From: Thermococcus celericrescens
Lineage (GTDB): Archaea > Methanobacteriota_B > Thermococci > Thermococcales > Thermococcaceae
Direction of reading: 5' to 3'
Assembly (NCBI RefSeq): GCF_001484195.1
Contig: NZ_LLYW01000007.1
Span: 1-44,793, forward strand
DNA: 44,793 nt
This document shows, piece by piece, positions 32,422 to 41,233 of this stretch. The notes under the pieces are model-generated. The model was not told the DNA's origin. It searched no databases and was given only the letters and a program-made list of their open reading frames with translations. Both the position numbers and the translations under genes were made by a program. Every line of letters begins with the position of its first letter. The stretch's first letter is position 1.

Positions 32422-32472
32422 GGTTGACACCATGAGACAATTTAGAAAAGTAGTATAAAACCTTTTCGGATA

Positions 32473-33036
32473 TTATATCCACTTACTATTTGTTATTATC
32501 TCTTTTATGTACCTCGCTATGATGTCAATCTCGTAGTTCACCCCCTCACCAGGCCTCAGGAGACTGAGGTTGGTGTTTTTGAGGGTGTACGGAATTACCT
32601 GAACCCAAAAGCGGTTGGCTTCTACCCTCGCAACGGTGAGGGAAACTCCGTTTAGGGCTATGGAGCCCTTCTCGGCAACGCCCCACCTCTCGGCCGGCAT
32701 CTCGAAAGCCATCCACGTCGTGTTCCCGCTCCTCCGCGAGGCTATAAAGCGAACCGTCCCGTCAACGTGGCCTGTGACTATGTGTCCGTCCATTCTATCG
32801 CCGAGCTTCAAGGCCCTCTCGAGGTTGACGACTCTCGCTTTCCTCAGGTTGGTTCTCCTCAGCGTCTCCTCGCCGACGTCAAAAACGGCAATCCCTTCGT
32901 CGAAGGAGACCACGGTTAAGCAGGCACCGTTTACCGCCACGCTGTCTCCGGGTCTGACCTTGAAAGGAACCTCAACGTACAGCCTTCCAGTGGAGTAGCG
33001 GGCCCTCCCAGTTCCCTCAACGATTCCACTGAACAT
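32473..33036 (-). CDS. ribE: Riboflavin synthase, bacterial/eukaryotic alpha type
   Basis: The product is 187 residues starting MFSGIVEGTG, the family hallmark. Two tandem lumazine-binding barrels are visible: VNGACLTVVSFDEG and HIVTGHVDGT in the first, LNGVSLTVARVEAN in the second. It dismutates two lumazines to riboflavin. Most archaea use an unrelated enzyme, so this type points to transfer from bacteria into Thermococcales. It starts inside the end of ribD (20-bp overlap). In the naming used here ribE is riboflavin synthase and ribH is lumazine synthase. Confidence 0.93.
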   Translation of the reverse strand: MFSGIVEGTGRARYSTGRLYVEVPFKVRPGDSVAVNGACLTVVSFDEGIAVFDVGEETLRRTNLRKARVVNLERALKLGDRMDGHIVTGHVDGTVRFIASRRSGNTTWMAFEMPAERWGVAEKGSIALNGVSLTVARVEANRFWVQVIPYTLKNTNLSLLRPGEGVNYEIDIIARYIKEIITNSKWI

Positions 33037-34099
33037 CTCTACCACCGGGGTAAGCTGTTACAAGAACGCTATCGCCGAGCATCTCAACCGAGTCAATTCT
33101 AAGAGGAAACGCCCGCTCTGCCGTCTCCACCTTGAGGCATTCGAAGGGATTTATCCCCCTCCCGAAGAGCTTTGGCCCGTAGAAGAGGTAAAACTTATCC
33201 GCTAGAGGCAGGAACCCACAGGCTGCTCTGCCGCCCTCTATCAGGACGCTGTCTATCCCGAGTTCGCCGAGCTTCTTCAGGATCTCCTCAGGTTCGGTTA
33301 TCGGATATGCCTCAGCTATTCCTTCGAACTTCTCAGGTTTTTCAGTGAAGAAGATGGCCCTCCCATCCTCGAATAGGTTGAACCTCCTTCCCCTCCGCAC
33401 TTCCTCCGCCACCCTGCCTGAGCGGTCGAGGACGACCTTAACCTTCTCGGGGCAGTTATCGAGCCGGCAATTGAGCCTTGGATTGTCCCTGAGAACGGTT
33501 CCAGAGCCAACCATAATCGCCATGTGCTTCTTTCTAAGCTCCTGAACCCTTGCCCTCGCCGCTTCGCCTGTTATCCACTGGGACGAAAAGCTCTCCGTTG
33601 CTATAAAACCGTCCAGCGTCAGAGCCAGCTTTATAGAGACGAAGGGAATTCTGGTAGTTATGTATTTAATGAAAACCTCGTTCAGCTTCCTTGCCTCCTC
33701 CCCAAGAAGACCGACTTCCACCTCGATTCCTGCCGCCCTAAGCTTCTTAATCCCCCTCCCTGAAACGAGGGGGTTCGGATCCTCCACGGCTATGACAACC
33801 CTCGAAATGCCCTCCTTGATGATCCTGTCCGCGCAGGGTGGCTGTTTGCCCCAGTGGGAGCAGGGCTCCAGCGTCACGTACATGGTCGCACCCTTAACGT
33901 CGTGTCCCTTTCTCTTGGCGTCCTCGATAGCGTTTACCTCCGCGTGCTTTCCCCCAAAGCGCTCGTGCCAGCCGGTGCCTATTATCCTGTCGTCCTTGAC
34001 TACAACCGCCCCGACCATCGGGTTGGGATTCACCAAACCCTCGCCGCGCCTCGCCAGCCCAAGGGCGATCCTCATAAAGCGTACATCTTCCTCCATCAT
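33017..34099 (-). CDS. ribD: Bifunctional deaminase/reductase RibD
   Basis: The product is 360 residues. Residues 1-145 are the deaminase with the zinc motif GGKHAEVNAIEDA and PCSHWGKQPPCADRII. The rest is the reductase (KLALTLDGFIATESFSSQWITG, MVGSGTVLRDNPRLNCR, LIEGGRAACGFL). It performs two successive steps from the GTP cyclohydrolase product. The start is ATG 34099 or the adjacent ATG 34096. It is first in its operon with ribE next. Confidence 0.94.
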   Translation of the reverse strand: MMEEDVRFMRIALGLARRGEGLVNPNPMVGAVVVKDDRIIGTGWHERFGGKHAEVNAIEDAKRKGHDVKGATMYVTLEPCSHWGKQPPCADRIIKEGISRVVIAVEDPNPLVSGRGIKKLRAAGIEVEVGLLGEEARKLNEVFIKYITTRIPFVSIKLALTLDGFIATESFSSQWITGEAARARVQELRKKHMAIMVGSGTVLRDNPRLNCRLDNCPEKVKVVLDRSGRVAEEVRRGRRFNLFEDGRAIFFTEKPEKFEGIAEAYPITEPEEILKKLGELGIDSVLIEGGRAACGFLPLADKFYLFYGPKLFGRGINPFECLKVETAERAFPLRIDSVEMLGDSVLVTAYPGGRDVQWNR

Positions 34100-34107
34100 G
34101 TCCGAAA

Positions 34108-34152
34108 TTTTGTTCTAATCTTTTTAAGATTTTGTTCCATAATTGAGACAGC
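34108..34152 (-). promoter_or_regulatory. ribD promoter with paired direct-repeat operator (candidate RbkR site)
   Basis: Two near-identical repeats (TTTGTTCT at 34109-34116 and TTTGTTCC at 34131-34138, plus strand) start 22 bp apart around CTTAAAAAG, exactly as in front of ribBA. The same spacing in two separate rib promoters supports an operator. Confidence 0.65.
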
Positions 34153-34198
34153 ACAACCTTTTTATCCTTTCAACCTCAACGTTTAGACGGTGGTCTTC

Positions 34199-36049
34199 AT
34201 GGATGACCCGTACATCTGGATGGAGAACCTGCAGGACGAGCGTGTTCTGGGACTAGTTGAAGAAGAAAACAAGCGCTTTAGGGAGCTCATCGGCGGACTC
34301 AGCGACGAGCTCTTCTCGGAGGTCTGGGAGTACTACTCGATGCCGACCCTCTACGGGGCGAAGCTAACCGAAAAAGGCATCATTGCGATGTTCAAGGAGA
34401 AAGACAGACAAGTTATCCGATGGCTGGATGGGAAGATTATCCTTGATTCTAAGGCCCTCGAAGAAGAACTCAGCGATGAGGTTCTTCTCCAGGGATTCAC
34501 AGCAGACAATGCCGGGAAGAGGCTCGCCTACAGTTTCTCCATCGGCGGCGCTGACGAAGGAATAACACGAATCATAGACCTTGAAACTGGAGAGCTCATC
34601 GACGAGATAAAGCCCTCGGTCTGGAACGTTACCTTCCTGGAAAACGGCTACTACTTCGGTAGGTTCTACCGCCACGACGAGACACCCGACGGTGTTAAAG
34701 CGCCCGCGGTGAGGCTTTTCTGGAAGGATGGGAGCGGAGAGAAGATGGTCTTCGGAAAGGGCCTCGGCTCCGGATACTTCGTCCGGCTGAGGAAAAGCAC
34801 CGACGGAAAGTGGGCGATGGTGACGGTGACATTTGGCTGGAACAAGGCGGATATCTACATCGGTCCCGTTGAAGAACCAAGAAAATGGCAGAAAGTCTAC
34901 TCTGCCGAAGTGCCTGCCGAGCCTATAGACGTCATCAACGGCAGGCTCTATGTTCTCACTAGGGAAGGAACTGGCCGTGGAAAGGTGGTCGCGGTAGAGG
35001 GCGAGAGCGTCACTGAAGTTATTCCAGAGGATGAGTTCCCCCTTGAATGGGCGATTGTCGTTGACGGCAAAATCCTCGCCGGCAGGCTCGTCCACGCGAG
35101 CCACAGGCTGGAGGTCTATTCTCTGGACGGTGAAAAGCTTGAGGAGATAGCCTTTGACCTCCTGGGAAGCGCCTACCCGATGGACACCGATGGAAAGAAA
35201 GCACTCATAAGGTATGAGAGCTTCACCGTTCCGTACAGGCTCTACGAGTTCGACGGTGGGCTTAGCCTCCTCGATGGAAAGGAAGTTGGGGGTGAGTTCA
35301 CCGTAAGTGAAGACTTCGCCACCTCAAATGATGGCACGAGGATACACTACTTCCTCGTGAAGGGCAAGGGGGACGAGAAGAAGGCTTGGGTCTTCGGCTA
35401 CGGCGGCTTCAACATTTCACTGACGCCCCACTTCTTCCCGCAGGCGATTCCGTTCATAAACCGCGGCGGAACCTTCGTGATGGCCAACCTCCGCGGCGGT
35501 TCCGAGTACGGCGAGGAGTGGCACAGGGCAGGAATGAGAGAAAACAAACAGAACGTCTTCGACGACTTCATAGCCGTTCTCGGTAAGCTCAAGGCCGAGG
35601 GCTACAAGGTCGCCGCCTGGGGCAGGAGCAACGGTGGACTTTTGGTTTCTGCCACACTCACCCAGCGGCCGGACGTCATGGACGCGGCGCTGATAGGCTA
35701 TCCTGTCATAGACATGATGCGCTTCCACAAGCTCTACATTGGCAGCGTGTGGGTTCCCGAGTACGGCAACCCCGACGACCCGAAGGACAGGGAGTTTCTG
35801 CTGAAGTACAGCCCTTACCACAACGTTGACCCTGAAAAGAGCTATCCTCCGACGCTCCTCTACACGGGGCTCCACGACGACCGCGTTCATCCCGCACACG
35901 CCCTCAAGTTCTTCATGAAGCTGAAGGAAATGGACGCGCCCGTTTACCTCCGCGTGGAGACCAAGAGCGGCCACATGGGTGCTTCACCCGAAACGAGGGC
36001 GAGGGAGCTGACGGATTTGCTCGCGTTCGTGGTGAAAACCCTTTCTTAA
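34199..36049 (+). CDS. Prolyl oligopeptidase (S9A)
   Basis: The product is 616 residues from ATG 34199, the size of characterised Pyrococcus enzymes and shorter than animal forms. Residues 1 to about 370 are a beta-propeller that filters substrates. The C-terminal alpha/beta-hydrolase domain has the Ser in AAWGRSNGGLL, the Asp in HDDRVHPAHAL and the His in SGHMGAS. The GGFNISLTPHFFP and NLRGGSEYGEEWH segments are S9A-typical. It cuts after Pro in short peptides in the cytoplasm. CCTTTTTATCC near 34155 is the probable TATA box, divergent from ribD. Confidence 0.95.
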   Translation: MDDPYIWMENLQDERVLGLVEEENKRFRELIGGLSDELFSEVWEYYSMPTLYGAKLTEKGIIAMFKEKDRQVIRWLDGKIILDSKALEEELSDEVLLQGFTADNAGKRLAYSFSIGGADEGITRIIDLETGELIDEIKPSVWNVTFLENGYYFGRFYRHDETPDGVKAPAVRLFWKDGSGEKMVFGKGLGSGYFVRLRKSTDGKWAMVTVTFGWNKADIYIGPVEEPRKWQKVYSAEVPAEPIDVINGRLYVLTREGTGRGKVVAVEGESVTEVIPEDEFPLEWAIVVDGKILAGRLVHASHRLEVYSLDGEKLEEIAFDLLGSAYPMDTDGKKALIRYESFTVPYRLYEFDGGLSLLDGKEVGGEFTVSEDFATSNDGTRIHYFLVKGKGDEKKAWVFGYGGFNISLTPHFFPQAIPFINRGGTFVMANLRGGSEYGEEWHRAGMRENKQNVFDDFIAVLGKLKAEGYKVAAWGRSNGGLLVSATLTQRPDVMDAALIGYPVIDMMRFHKLYIGSVWVPEYGNPDDPKDREFLLKYSPYHNVDPEKSYPPTLLYTGLHDDRVHPAHALKFFMKLKEMDAPVYLRVETKSGHMGASPETRARELTDLLAFVVKTLS

Positions 36050-36118
36050 CTTCTCCATTTTTCAGTTCAACGTTTTCAGGATGGCGATTATTTTTAGACA
36101 TTTTTTTGTTAAATCCGA

Positions 36119-36131
36119 AACCGTTATAAGC
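36119..36131 (+). promoter_or_regulatory. TATA box for purA
   Basis: CCGTTATAAGCCC lies about 38 nt ahead of ATG 36163. A GGTAAGGAG ribosome site is in the leader. Confidence 0.5.
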
Positions 36132-36162
36132 CCCCTATTGACTTAAACCTGGGTAAGGAGCC

Positions 36163-37182
36163 ATGCCGAGCTACATCGTTGTTGGCGGTCAATGGGGAGA
36201 CGAGGGCAAGGGCTCTGTTATAGCTTACCTTGCCCTAAATGACGAGCCTGAGGTCATAGCGCGCGGCGGCGTTGGGACGAACGCGGGCCACAGTGTTTTT
36301 ATCAACGGTAAGAAGTACGCGGTCAGGCAGCTTCCAACGGCGTTCATCCAGACGAAGGCCAGGCTTCTCGTGGGTGCGGGTGTTCTAGTTGATCCCGGGG
36401 TGTTCTTCCACGAGCTTGAGCACCTCAAGGACTTCAACGTTGCCGAGAGGGTTGGCATCGACTACCGCTGTTCCATAATCGAGGACGAGCACAAGAAGCT
36501 CGACAGGAGCAACAGCCACCTTCACGACACGATAGGAACCACCGGAAGCGGCTGCGGGCCGGCAAACGCCGACAGGGTCATGAGGCGGGCGAGGCTTGCA
36601 AAGGAAGTCTCAGAGCTTGAGCCATACCTGACGGATGTCGCCGCGGAAGTGAACGACGCCCTGGACGAAGGGAAGCTCGTACTCGTCGAGGGGACACAGG
36701 GCTTTGGGCTGAGCCTCTACTACGGAACCTACCCCTACGTGACCTCGAAGGACACGACCGCTTCGGCCATAGCGAGCGACGTGGGAATAGGCCCGACGAG
36801 GGTTGACGACGTCATAGTCGTCTTCAAGAGCTTCCCGACGAGGGTTGGGGAGGGGCCGTTCCCGACCGAGATGAGCCAGGAGGAGGCGGAGAAGCTGGGT
36901 CTCGTTGAGTACGGGACCGTCACAGGGAGGCGGAGGAGGGTCGGCTGGTTTGACTTCGAGTTCGCCCGCTACTCCGCGAAGCTCAACGGCGCGACGATGC
37001 TCGCCCTGACGATGCTGGACAAGTACGACAAGGATGCCTTCGGCGTCACAGACTACGACAAGCTTCCCAGGAGGGCCAGGGAGTTCGTTGAGGAAATCGA
37101 GGAGCGCGTCGGTGTTCCCGTTGGACTCATCAAGACGGGGCCTGAGCTGGAACACATAATAGACAGAAGGGAAAGCATCTAG
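36163..37182 (+). CDS. purA: Adenylosuccinate synthetase PurA, short archaeal form
   Basis: The product is 339 residues, about 90 shorter than bacterial PurA, as in other Thermococcales. It converts IMP, Asp and GTP to adenylosuccinate. The motifs are [20 protein letters not shown] (P-loop and catalytic Asp), [47 protein letters not shown] and [16 protein letters not shown]. It continues from PurO, encoded 7 kb upstream. The stop overlaps the convergent 37179 gene by 4 bp. Confidence 0.96.
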   Translation: MPSYIVVGGQWGDEGKGSVIAYLALNDEPEVIARGGVGTNAGHSVFINGKKYAVRQLPTAFIQTKARLLVGAGVLVDPGVFFHELEHLKDFNVAERVGIDYRCSIIEDEHKKLDRSNSHLHDTIGTTGSGCGPANADRVMRRARLAKEVSELEPYLTDVAAEVNDALDEGKLVLVEGTQGFGLSLYYGTYPYVTSKDTTASAIASDVGIGPTRVDDVIVVFKSFPTRVGEGPFPTEMSQEEAEKLGLVEYGTVTGRRRRVGWFDFEFARYSAKLNGATMLALTMLDKYDKDAFGVTDYDKLPRRAREFVEEIEERVGVPVGLIKTGPELEHIIDRRESI

Positions 37183-37979
37183 CCCTCGAGGAACTCTAGA
37201 ATCATGCCCCTGACTCTTTCTTTCTCCAGTTTTGCTATTTCTTCAAAGGAGAGCGTCTCTTCAAGCCACCTGATGAACCTGTAGCCGAGGTAGTAGCCAG
37301 TAAACTTCATTCCAAAGAGCTCGTACCACGAGCCAAAGAACGGGTTCAGCGGTTCGTTTTTCCGGACCCTCCTTGCGAACTCCTCCTTGAGGCACCGCTC
37401 GTTTCTCGCACACCATTCGAACCATCCATCATATTCGAGGTGCCATGGTCTCCCCGTTAGGATGTCCTCCACCCTCTGGGCGAATCCCTCCGTATACAGC
37501 CCCATAAGGGCCTCCTCTTCGAGCTTTTCCAGGTTCTCGTTCCTCATGAGCCAGTGCACAAGGTGTCCAAATTCATGCGCAATCAGTCCCCCGATTCCAT
37601 CGTACCATCCAAGCTCGGCTACGGCTTCCAGGCCGAAAAGAATTGAGGGCTTTCCTTTGAATTCCGTCACCCACCCGGCCCCGTTTTCAAGGCCGACGTA
37701 TATGACGATGTTGTAATCATTTTGGGTAATCCCGAACAGCCTCTCAACATCGGCGGCAATTTTTGGCAGTGTTCCCCTGAGGCGCTCATATGCTTTAGGG
37801 AACTCCTCGGGCTTCCTCTTGTCCAGCAGCCTCAGATAATCCCTCCAGCTTGCCCCGTATCTCGCATAGTCCTCCTTAATTTTTTCGAAGAGTTCCGGAT
37901 AGTTGCTGATGTATGCGATCCAACCCTCCGGGCTCCCGTCCCAGCGTTCCATAAAATCCTGGAAGGTGTCGAAGATCAT
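37179..37979 (-). CDS. Zinc metallopeptidase-like protein (DUF2268-like), 266 residues
   Basis: The start ATG 37979 follows GGTGAATT. The motif [15 protein letters not shown] gives H135-E136-x-x-H139; E166 in [11 protein letters not shown] is a likely third ligand, making this a gluzincin-type site. The lead-in segment [13 protein letters not shown] and [11 protein letters not shown] resembles DUF2268 predicted zinc proteases. No signal peptide is seen, so it is cytoplasmic. It lies 6 bp after the hydrolase gene on the same strand and is probably co-transcribed. Substrate unknown. Confidence 0.75.
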   Translation of the reverse strand: MIFDTFQDFMERWDGSPEGWIAYISNYPELFEKIKEDYARYGASWRDYLRLLDKRKPEEFPKAYERLRGTLPKIAADVERLFGITQNDYNIVIYVGLENGAGWVTEFKGKPSILFGLEAVAELGWYDGIGGLIAHEFGHLVHWLMRNENLEKLEEEALMGLYTEGFAQRVEDILTGRPWHLEYDGWFEWCARNERCLKEEFARRVRKNEPLNPFFGSWYELFGMKFTGYYLGYRFIRWLEETLSFEEIAKLEKERVRGMILEFLEG

Positions 37980-37985
37980 GAGAAT

Positions 37986-38762
37986 TCACCCTGTGTGCCT
38001 CACCATCCACTCAACCACCGTTCGGTGGAGTTCATCCGCCCATTCAGGGTCCTCAAATATCTCGTGGTAGGCCCCTTCGAACTCCTTAATTGCCTTGTCC
38101 TCAACTGTGAGCTCTTCCAGGAGCCTCCTTGACCCCTTGGGCGGTGTTATTACATCCCCGGTGCCGATGATTAGCAGCACGGGAACCTTTATCCTCCCTG
38201 CATCCCTGTGGGCCAGCTCCATGTTCTCGAAGATGCTCCTTCCGAGCTTTGCGGAAATCCTGTCGTGGATGAGTGGATCTTCGACGTAGCGCTTCACCAC
38301 CTCGGGGTTCCTGGAAAGCAGCTCCGGCTTCAGCCCGTTGGAAAGAACGATTCCTGGAGCGATTTTCCCGAGGAACTTCGCGAGGGCCACCATGAAATCT
38401 GGCGTTTCGGGGCTCTTGGCGAGTGCCGGTGAGGATGCCACCACGCCCCGTATCTTCTCAGGCCTCATCTCTGCGTAGCGGATTACTGCCAGTCCGCCGA
38501 GGCTGTGGCCGAAGAGGAATGGTTTTTCACCGATTTTATCTATAATGCCGTCGATTATCTCCATTGCTTCCTCAACGCTTGTATGTCCCCTCTTGCCGGG
38601 GCTCTTACCGTGGCCGGGCCAGTCGAAGGTGTAGACGGCAAAGCCGGCATCGTTGAGTTCCCCAATTAGTCTCCCATATCTCCCGCTGTGCTCACCCAGG
38701 CCGTGGACAAGAACGACCCATCCAAGTCTAGGTTCGCCGAAGCTGACTTTATAGACATCCAT
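37986..38762 (-). CDS. Alpha/beta hydrolase, monoacylglycerol lipase-like
   Basis: The product is 258 residues from ATG 38762, which has GGTGGGTG ahead. The motifs are VHGLGEHSGRYGRL (oxyanion loop), DWPGHGKSPGKRGH, nucleophile elbow LFGHSLGGLAVIRYA, the Asp in IIGTGDVITPP and the His in EGAYHEIFEDPE. These are the marks of the Hydrolase_4 (monoglyceride lipase / lysophospholipase) family. It probably cleaves short acylglycerols or related esters in the cytoplasm; archaeal membranes are ether lipids, so the natural substrate is unclear. Confidence 0.88.
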   Translation of the reverse strand: MDVYKVSFGEPRLGWVVLVHGLGEHSGRYGRLIGELNDAGFAVYTFDWPGHGKSPGKRGHTSVEEAMEIIDGIIDKIGEKPFLFGHSLGGLAVIRYAEMRPEKIRGVVASSPALAKSPETPDFMVALAKFLGKIAPGIVLSNGLKPELLSRNPEVVKRYVEDPLIHDRISAKLGRSIFENMELAHRDAGRIKVPVLLIIGTGDVITPPKGSRRLLEELTVEDKAIKEFEGAYHEIFEDPEWADELHRTVVEWMVRHTG

Positions 38763-38867
38763 AACACCCACCGCCCTAGAAAATGGGTGGTCGGAGGATT
38801 TAACGTTTTCCCCGGATGAAAGAAAGGTTCACGGGGAGAAGGGACTCTCCTTTAGCCTCTCGTTGAC

Positions 38868-40293
38868 TTTCTTTTCTTCAAGCCTCGCCCTTTAGGGCGG
38901 GGTATGGTGAGTGATAAATTAGCCTTAACGAGGAAAGCAATCTTTTTTAAAGCCTAAAAACCATGACCATATTTTGAAATGAAGCGTTCGGTGACAGTAA
39001 AACTCCAGCCAAGCAAAGAACAAGAGAAAATCCTCTTTGAGTTAGCTCACGCTTCAGCAATAATCTGGAACAAGCTCAATTATCAACGTTTGAAACAGTT
39101 CAGAGAATTCGGCAAAATAGACTTCTCAACAACCGAAAAGGAAGCTTACCACGAGTTCAAAGACTGGATTGGGGGCTCGACCGTTCAACAGTTAGCCAGA
39201 AAGAACGCCGAAAGTTGGCGGAGCTTTTTCACACTCAACAGAAAGAAAAAGAAGGGAGAACTGCCGGAATGGTTCAAGCCAAAACCACCAAAGTTTATCA
39301 GAGAGAAGAACGGCGGAAAACTCTTCATAATCCCACTCAGAAACGACCAACACAAAATCGAAGGGAATAAACTAATTCTTCGAAGACTCGGAAAATACGG
39401 GATGCTGGAAATTCAATTTAAAGGCAGAATTCACCTGAAGGGAAAACATGGACGTTTAGAAATAACTTACGACCCCGTGAAGCGGAAATGGTATGCTCAC
39501 GTCAGCATAAGCGTCGAGAAGAAACTTCAGGGTGGAGAATGGGTTGAAGTTCCAAGAACTCCAAAAGGAAGCCTGTCAGCAGGCATTGACTTGGGCGTGA
39601 ACAATTTAATGGCAGTTTACGTGGAGAACGGCCAAAGCTTCCTCGTGAATGGGAGACCGCTAAAAAGCATTGACTTCTACTGGCAGAAGAGAATAGCGGA
39701 ATACCAATCAAAACTCAATAAATCCGGAGCAAAGACAAGTAGGAAGCTCAAGAAAATGCACGAGAAGGCCAAACTTCAGGCGAAACACTACATTAACACT
39801 GCCGTGAGACAGACGGTTAGAAGGCTTTACGAGTTGGGATTTTCCAGAATCGTCGTCGGCTATCCAAAAGGAATAGCCAGAAACTCTGAGAAAGGCAGGA
39901 AACAGAATTTTATCCTCTCACATGTCTGGCGGTTTAATTACGTTATCAAACGCTTGACGGAAGTTGCGGAAGAGTATGGTATTCAAGTTAAGGTTGTTGA
40001 TGAAGCTTTCACTTCTCAAACCTGCCCCCTCTGTGGCCAATGCCATGCTAACGCTCGTTTTGTTCGGGGTTTATTCAAGTGCCACAGAGAGGGCGTTGTC
40101 ATGAATGCTGACCTTGTTGGAGCGTTTAATATCTTGAAGAAGGCGGTAAAAACCATAACCCCGAGCCTTCCAGCCTTGGCTGGAGGTAGGGGTAATTGGC
40201 CGAAGGCCCGGCCAGAGGGGTTCGAAGAACCCATTTTAACGGGTTCTCCCATGAGAACCCCTCAAACCTCCCCATCAATGGTGAGGGGTTAAC
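38868..40293 (+). mobile_element. IS1341/IS605-type element carrying tnpB only
   Basis: The left end has the hairpin CGCCC-TTTA-GGGCG (38886-38899), shared with the decayed copy at 393-412, and follows TTGAC (38863-38867), a plausible target/TAM motif. The tnpB promoter (TTTTTTAAAGCCTAAAAA) is also shared. The right end is the structured 3' end of tnpB. There is no tnpA transposase, so movement needs help in trans. A 7-bp repeat CTCGTTG occurs just outside both ends (38859-38865 and 40293-40299). Exact ends are inferred. Confidence 0.7.
38979..40292 (+). CDS. tnpB: TnpB, RNA-guided nuclease of an IS605-group element
   Basis: The product is 437 residues. Its N-terminal half resembles the remnant at the left edge. 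RuvC residues are visible: D204 in GIDLGVNNL, E342 in VVDEAFTSQ and D378 in MNADLVGAFNIL. The zinc finger has CPLCG as the first pair, but the second pair reads KCHREG where I would expect C-x-x-C, so the fourth Cys is Glu here. Catalytic residues are intact; the finger change may weaken it. The last 60 residues (PSLPALAGGRGNWPKARPEG onward) come from the DNA that also forms the putative guide RNA. Confidence 0.93.
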   Translation: MKRSVTVKLQPSKEQEKILFELAHASAIIWNKLNYQRLKQFREFGKIDFSTTEKEAYHEFKDWIGGSTVQQLARKNAESWRSFFTLNRKKKKGELPEWFKPKPPKFIREKNGGKLFIIPLRNDQHKIEGNKLILRRLGKYGMLEIQFKGRIHLKGKHGRLEITYDPVKRKWYAHVSISVEKKLQGGEWVEVPRTPKGSLSAGIDLGVNNLMAVYVENGQSFLVNGRPLKSIDFYWQKRIAEYQSKLNKSGAKTSRKLKKMHEKAKLQAKHYINTAVRQTVRRLYELGFSRIVVGYPKGIARNSEKGRKQNFILSHVWRFNYVIKRLTEVAEEYGIQVKVVDEAFTSQTCPLCGQCHANARFVRGLFKCHREGVVMNADLVGAFNILKKAVKTITPSLPALAGGRGNWPKARPEGFEEPILTGSPMRTPQTSPSMVRG

Positions 40294-40300
40294 TCGTTGG
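40160..40300 (+). ncRNA. Putative omega (TnpB guide) RNA scaffold at the element's right end
   Basis: In TnpB elements the guide scaffold is made from the 3' end of tnpB plus the right end. Here three tight hairpins follow one another: CCAGCC-TT-GGCTGG (about 40170-40183), GGGTTC-GAA-GAACCC (40218-40232) and GGGTTCTC-CCAT-GAGAACCC (40241-40260), then a longer CCCCTC/GAGGGG pairing to about 40288. Such dense pairing inside a coding region is hard to explain otherwise. The guide would be the host bases after about 40293. Confidence 0.5.
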
Positions 40301-40308
40301 AACCCGGC

Positions 40309-40944
40309 TTAAAGCGGGGAGGAGGTCAGGAAGCGCACTACCCTCTCGATGTCCGAACCGATGGTCTCGGGTTCGGGCTTCATCTGGATGTAGAACACGT
40401 TGGTCTTTGGCGTCAGGGAGACGTGCTTGACGTTGTGGGGGTTTGAGAAGCTCTCGATGAGTGCCTTCAGGTTTTCCACGTCCCGCTTCTTCTCGTACAG
40501 GGCCTCGTACTGCTTCCCGGCTATCTCAACGACCTCCTTTTTGAGCAGCTCCTCGTCATCTATGCTTGGCCTCATCCTGTAGTAGCCTTTCTGTATCAGG
40601 TGGGCCTCGCGCTTTATCTCCGAGAACGGCCGGACGACAACGTAGAGCTTGTCGTGTCTGCTTGTTATGAGTGCTATCGGAAAGTAAAGCAGGCTGTGCC
40701 TCGGGAGGAGTGTTAGGGTGTACTCAAACTTTCTGATGTTGCCCCTGTTGACCTTGTACTCGGCGCGAAAGCCGATGTAGCCGCCGAGCCAGGTGTAAAG
40801 CTCATCTTCCGGATTGATTACCTCTTTGACGGCCCGTATGTAGTGTTCCATCAGCATGAGGTTCAGCTTCCGCCCCCTGTAGAACTGAAGGGCGGAGATG
40901 CCCGCAATAAGGAATATCGCAGCAAACAGTACCTGATTGTCCAT
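40309..40944 (-). CDS. Uncharacterised protein with one N-terminal membrane helix, 211 residues
   Basis: ATG 40944 has GGAGGAGG ahead; a longer reading frame to 41016 would run across the upstream gene. One membrane helix (LFAAIFLIAGISALQFY) is followed by a charged soluble domain with beta segments (YTLTLLPRHSLLYFPIALI, KTNVFYIQMKPEPETIG). Family not recognised. It is the last gene of the ArsA/DUF59 operon. The tnpB element inserted only about 10 bp past its stop codon. Confidence 0.7.
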   Translation of the reverse strand: MDNQVLFAAIFLIAGISALQFYRGRKLNLMLMEHYIRAVKEVINPEDELYTWLGGYIGFRAEYKVNRGNIRKFEYTLTLLPRHSLLYFPIALITSRHDKLYVVVRPFSEIKREAHLIQKGYYRMRPSIDDEELLKKEVVEIAGKQYEALYEKKRDVENLKALIESFSNPHNVKHVSLTPKTNVFYIQMKPEPETIGSDIERVVRFLTSSPL

Positions 40945-40945
40945 C

Positions 40946-41233
40946 TCAATCCTCCTCCAGCGGATAGTATCTTTCGAGGGTTCGTGCATCGAGTACCTCA
41001 AGACCAGCGACATCATCGAGGGCAGCGGCGACGTCCCTCACGATCCGCCAGCGAACGGGCCAGCTGAGGGCGTTCTGAAACGGGTGCTCCACGCCCTCGG
41101 AGAGGCGAAGGTATACCCTGACGCCCTCCTCATCGGCGGTGACGGCCTCGACGAGCCCGAGGCTCACTATATCCACCTCGGTTATGGGTTCCTTCACCTT
41201 TTTAAGCCTCTCGTAGATTTCTTCACTCTCCAA
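40946..41233 (-). CDS. DUF59 / MIP18-family protein
   Basis: The product is 95 residues and starts at TTG 41233, overlapping the ATPase stop by 11 bp. EEIYERLKKVKEPITEVDIVSLGLVEAV is the typical DUF59 (PF01883) front: helix, then I-T-x-x-D-I-V-x-L-G. Members help assemble iron-sulfur clusters or work with P-loop ATPases. The usual reactive Cys is absent, and there is no Cys at all. Coupling to an ArsA-type ATPase suggests a joint function. Confidence 0.8.
   Translation of the reverse strand: MESEEIYERLKKVKEPITEVDIVSLGLVEAVTADEEGVRVYLRLSEGVEHPFQNALSWPVRWRIVRDVAAALDDVAGLEVLDARTLERYYPLEED

Noticed and set aside
38772-38868. Second C/D sRNA between the hydrolase gene and the tnpB element
   Set aside because: A GATGA is present, but no CTGA box or C'/D' pair follows at the right distance.
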